The notes under the pieces: generated by a model | The model's database searches: none | What the model was told of the DNA's origin: nothing | What the model saw: the letters and a program-made list of their open reading frames with translations, nothing else | Made by a program: the position numbers and the translations under genes | Shown here: positions 61,232 to 64,000 of the stretch, piece by piece | Layout: the number at the start of each line of letters is the position of its first letter | How positions within the stretch are numbered: position 1 is the stretch's first letter | Assembly (NCBI RefSeq): GCF_964355755.1 | Contig: NC_092670.1 | Span: 15,313,201-15,377,200, forward strand | Source of the DNA: Antedon mediterranea | Taxonomy: Eukaryota; Echinodermata; Crinoidea; Comatulida; Antedonidae | DNA length: 64,000 nucleotides | Reading direction: 5' to 3'

Positions 61232-62980
61232 TTTGTTAAATGAACAGTACTGTGCTGCAATAACCAAGGCCTTGGCTGCTTATGGGCAGTGAACTGTAAC
61301 ATAGGAATAGAGTAATTGTATTTGTATAAAAGCTTCCTGGGGGATTTATTAATATCCTCAACAATGTTATGGGTAGGTCACGACGTCACGTGATATTCTG
61401 TTATTTGGATCATAATATCAAATCTATTGCATTAACCTTAAGCTTTATAACGTTGTATTTGGAAGTACCAAGCGCCCCATGACAATTTTGCCAGTTGTTT
61501 TCTATTGTGAAATTTAATTAATATTTTATTAAAACTGAATTATTATGAATACAATAATAAGCAAAGGTAATATTAGTCTTATTTTTTGCCTTCTTATGTA
61601 AAGTAAAGGATGTACTTTAGCCAAAGTATTAATTTAAGAGAGATTTCTTTTCTTGCATTTCATTGCATAATTCCCCCATTCGAATAGCCTAATAATAATG
61701 ATTAAATACAATAAAAGAAAATCAATAACAGAGAAAATTTTAATAACAATATCTTTAACTCGTTAAATGTGCATATAAATTAATTATAAATATTCCACAA
61801 AATACTAAAACGATGAGACTTTGGAAATTGGTAAAACAACCAAATACAGCTTCCAGAACGACACCTTTTTTACTGAATATTACTTAAGTACATTGTGTTG
61901 AAAATTGGCGGATGATGTGATCTTGTTTATATTATAAAGAATTAAATTCAAGCTACCTCGTCAACACAGGCCTTGTGCAATAATACGTTCTGAGAGAATA
62001 GTCGGCGAACAATAGAGTATCAGGATTTTAGGCAAAATAAAACAATGAGTTTCGGCTCCAGAATTAACTTTAGTTAATAATCGATGTGGTTTCACAAACA
62101 TGAGAATGATGAAAATCCAATCACTGGTGGTCACACATTGGAACACGACTCCGATACAATTTCGATGGAATTGAACGAATCTAAATAATGGTTTGAAAAT
62201 TACCATTATAAAGAAAATTAAAATAATAGTTTTTAAAGTAGGTTTCTTTTCTGGGTAGTATTCTCTTCTGCTCGTCTTTAGAATGGTCTTCCGGCCACAA
62301 GCAATTTTAAAGAGGCGACATCAATCGATATTTACTTAGGTAACATCTTAGGTTCTCTTTGTCGATTTTTAAAATCTGTTTTGATTTTTTTTTTTTATTG
62401 GATAGGATAGTAGATATCGTTTTCACTCTAGCTCCTGTGAATTCTGTTTCGGGCGAGCTCTCATGGGAGCTTCAAGCGGGAGCGATGAAAACGGTCCCTC
62501 TTTCATCCTTTACTGGTGGTTAGTTTATGGACTGTTTTTTGTGTGGAAGCGCTAGTAGGCCTATTATAGGTAGTAGTATCCATGGAGGTATATAGTTTAT
62601 CATAGTGTGGTGAGCTAATATAATATATAGACAAACAATTTCAAAATAATAGTGCATAAAATACTCTTGCTTTATCACCTTATAAATTAAATGATATTTT
62701 TAATAATTGAAGTGGGAATGTTTGCAGGTTGGCAATTCGTTGCTAAACTTGTTTCTGGTCGGTAAACAAATATAAGAATTTTACAAAATGTATGTAGGCC
62801 TATGTCTAGTAATTCATTTTAAATTTAACGTTTAATTTTTTGTAATGCAAAACATTGAGAGATGTCAACAATTAGGAAATTGCTACTGCATTAGGCCTAT
62901 CCATCGATGACGCAATAGGCCACACTTTATTTTATGCGCGCATGATCGATCATCGATGATATATCGACAAAAACAAGAAA
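61232..62980. other. intergenic DNA between the divergent P450 copy B and MTMR14-like genes
   Basis: Unit B ends near 61702. Past it no coding exon was recognised. A short imperfect foldback (GTTTTCACTCTAGCTCC ... GGGAGCGATGAAAAC) lies at about 62420-62500. TAGGCCTA palindromes occur near 62559, 62796 and 62891. The MTMR14-like promoter should lie in the last few hundred bases. Confidence 0.5.
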
Positions 62981-63906
62981 ATGCAGAAGGCGAGTAGTGT
63001 AGAAGAAAGGAGATCAGTAGAAGAACTTATCTCTCTAAAAGAATTACAAAGTTTGATTCGTTATTTTTCTAAAAATGTATATAGAACACGGTGTACTATT
63101 TCTGAGGTACTGTATGTCACATAAAATAGTCGAAATGATGGAGTAGATAGGCATTTACTTCTAGCCTAAAGCTAAGCCTAGCGTCTGAATGAGCATGAAA
63201 ATACGGCCACTTAACTTGGCTCGAGTTGCCTACTTGATTCCTGAGGCTGGTGGGACGTTGTGATAGGCCTAGCCTAGGCCCTGCATAAGCTCAATCTAGG
63301 CCGAATAGATTAGTAGTAGGCCTGATTAGTACTACTACTAGTACTATGTCTACATTATAATTTGTGAATGCTTCTGTTTAATTAATTTTTAAGGTTACAG
63401 CATTTGAAGAAAAGTGTTTGATTTTATTTCGAAAAGACTACCATTTTTTTGTGAGTAATCTAAATTTGTATTTAGTAAAATTTAATTATGTGTATAATAA
63501 AGGCCTATATTATTATTATTACAACTTATATTTATTATTATTATTATATTATATTAGTGTCATATTTAATTACTTATAAAAGTCCCACATTGGTCATGAA
63601 AGTTGAGGTTTAGGTAATTATATCGTTATATCAAAATATCTTGGCACATTTCAAATCAAATCCTGTTTTACTTTATCGTTTTGTTTTAACTCTTTGCTTA
63701 TTTTATTTGTCTCCATTCAGATCATAGTTTTTTTTCTTTCAGTAATTTGCCATTTGATTCATAAAAATTATTAGTTATGTTTTTTTTCACCTTTGAAAAA
63801 AAAATATTTAGACTATACCAAATGCGAATGGAGAGTTATGTGGGCAATATCCAAAGAATCTTGTAGTACTGGAGTATGAACACAAGAATCATGCTGATAC
63901 AAGCAG
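62981..63906 (+). CDS. MTMR14: MTMR14-like phosphoinositide 3-phosphatase, first three coding exons (partial)
   Basis: Exons 62981-63106, 63394-63450 and 63812-63906 join in phase and the gene continues beyond the window (last donor GTTTGT at 63907, phase 2). The start is the first ATG (MQKASSVEERRSVEELISLK). The conserved block TAFEEKCLILFRKDYHFF followed by TIPNANGELCGQYPKNLVVL and EYE matches the N-terminal region of MTMR14 (jumpy), where the human protein has a closely similar stretch. MTMR14 dephosphorylates PI3P and PI(3,5)P2 and acts in autophagy and muscle function. The catalytic domain is outside the window, so activity cannot be judged. The first donor, GTACTG, is weak but in phase. 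Confidence 0.82.
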
Positions 63907-64000
63907 GTTTGTATTTCATGTCTTGTTCCTCTTCAGGATTTTTACAGGGGGTTCGTTTTTGTACAAAATGGACAACAATCATTAAAAAAAATCAACCCTC

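Larger units (their letters stand above)
52945..61702. repeat. unit B of the tandem segmental duplication
   Basis: Parallel to unit A in order: the same left-edge sequence, a remnant of the 38-bp repeat, the last two AMPK gamma exons, the 30-bp minisatellite and a P450 gene. Differences: an RTE-type insertion (53126-54556); a deletion of the sequence matching about 45390-46640, including one exon; and an insertion at about 55751-56372. Confidence 0.85.

Noticed and set aside
62420-62500. Short foldback before the MTMR14-like gene
   Set aside because: The arms match only partly and no second copy was found in the window, so a mobile-element call is not supported.

Overview
This window is intron-rich, AT-rich nuclear DNA from an animal. 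Genes are split into short exons with GT-AG introns. The families present (ZP-domain secreted protein, p23 co-chaperone, AMPK gamma, CYP2-type P450, MTMR14) and the many foldback elements and SINE/LINE fragments suggest a marine invertebrate deuterostome, perhaps an echinoderm. The species call is inference. Exon models were built by hand from splice sites, reading phase and family similarity. No alignment or search was run.

Layout: (1) 1-2371, no gene seen. (2) 2440-9599, minus strand: a 14-coding-exon secreted ZP-domain protein (785 aa model) with a non-coding first exon and TATA box near 10.6 kb. (3) 12304-15346, plus: a nine-exon classical short-chain dehydrogenase/reductase (255 aa). (4) 17061-20172, minus: a six-exon p23/PTGES3-like Hsp90 co-chaperone (200 aa) with a GGMPGGM repeat tail. 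(5) 22411-47726, plus: an 18-exon AMPK gamma-2-like gene (583 aa model) whose large introns are full of mobile DNA. (6) 50160-52470 and 59048-61231, minus: two intact CYP2-type P450 genes (497 and 496 aa). (7) 62981 to beyond 63906, plus: the first three coding exons of an MTMR14-like phosphoinositide phosphatase that continues past the window.

The main structural event is a direct tandem duplication. Unit A runs from about 41.05 to 52.94 kb and unit B from about 52.95 to 61.70 kb. Each unit holds the 3' end of the AMPK gamma gene and one convergent P450 gene. Unit B has lost one AMPK gamma exon but keeps intact copies of the last two, and gained a 5'-truncated RTE-type retrotransposon with an 11-bp target duplication. 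Unit A carries a 38-bp minisatellite split by a terminal-inverted-repeat element, which is itself invaded by a 1,082-bp element with 90-bp perfect inverted repeats and a 10-bp target duplication.

At least six families of short foldback (MITE-like) elements, one tRNA-headed SINE, a tRNA-Glu-like relic, a second LINE fragment and a strongly recurrent palindrome (TAGGCCTA) fill introns and intergenic DNA. No complete rRNA or tRNA gene, CRISPR array or bacterial-type operon was found.
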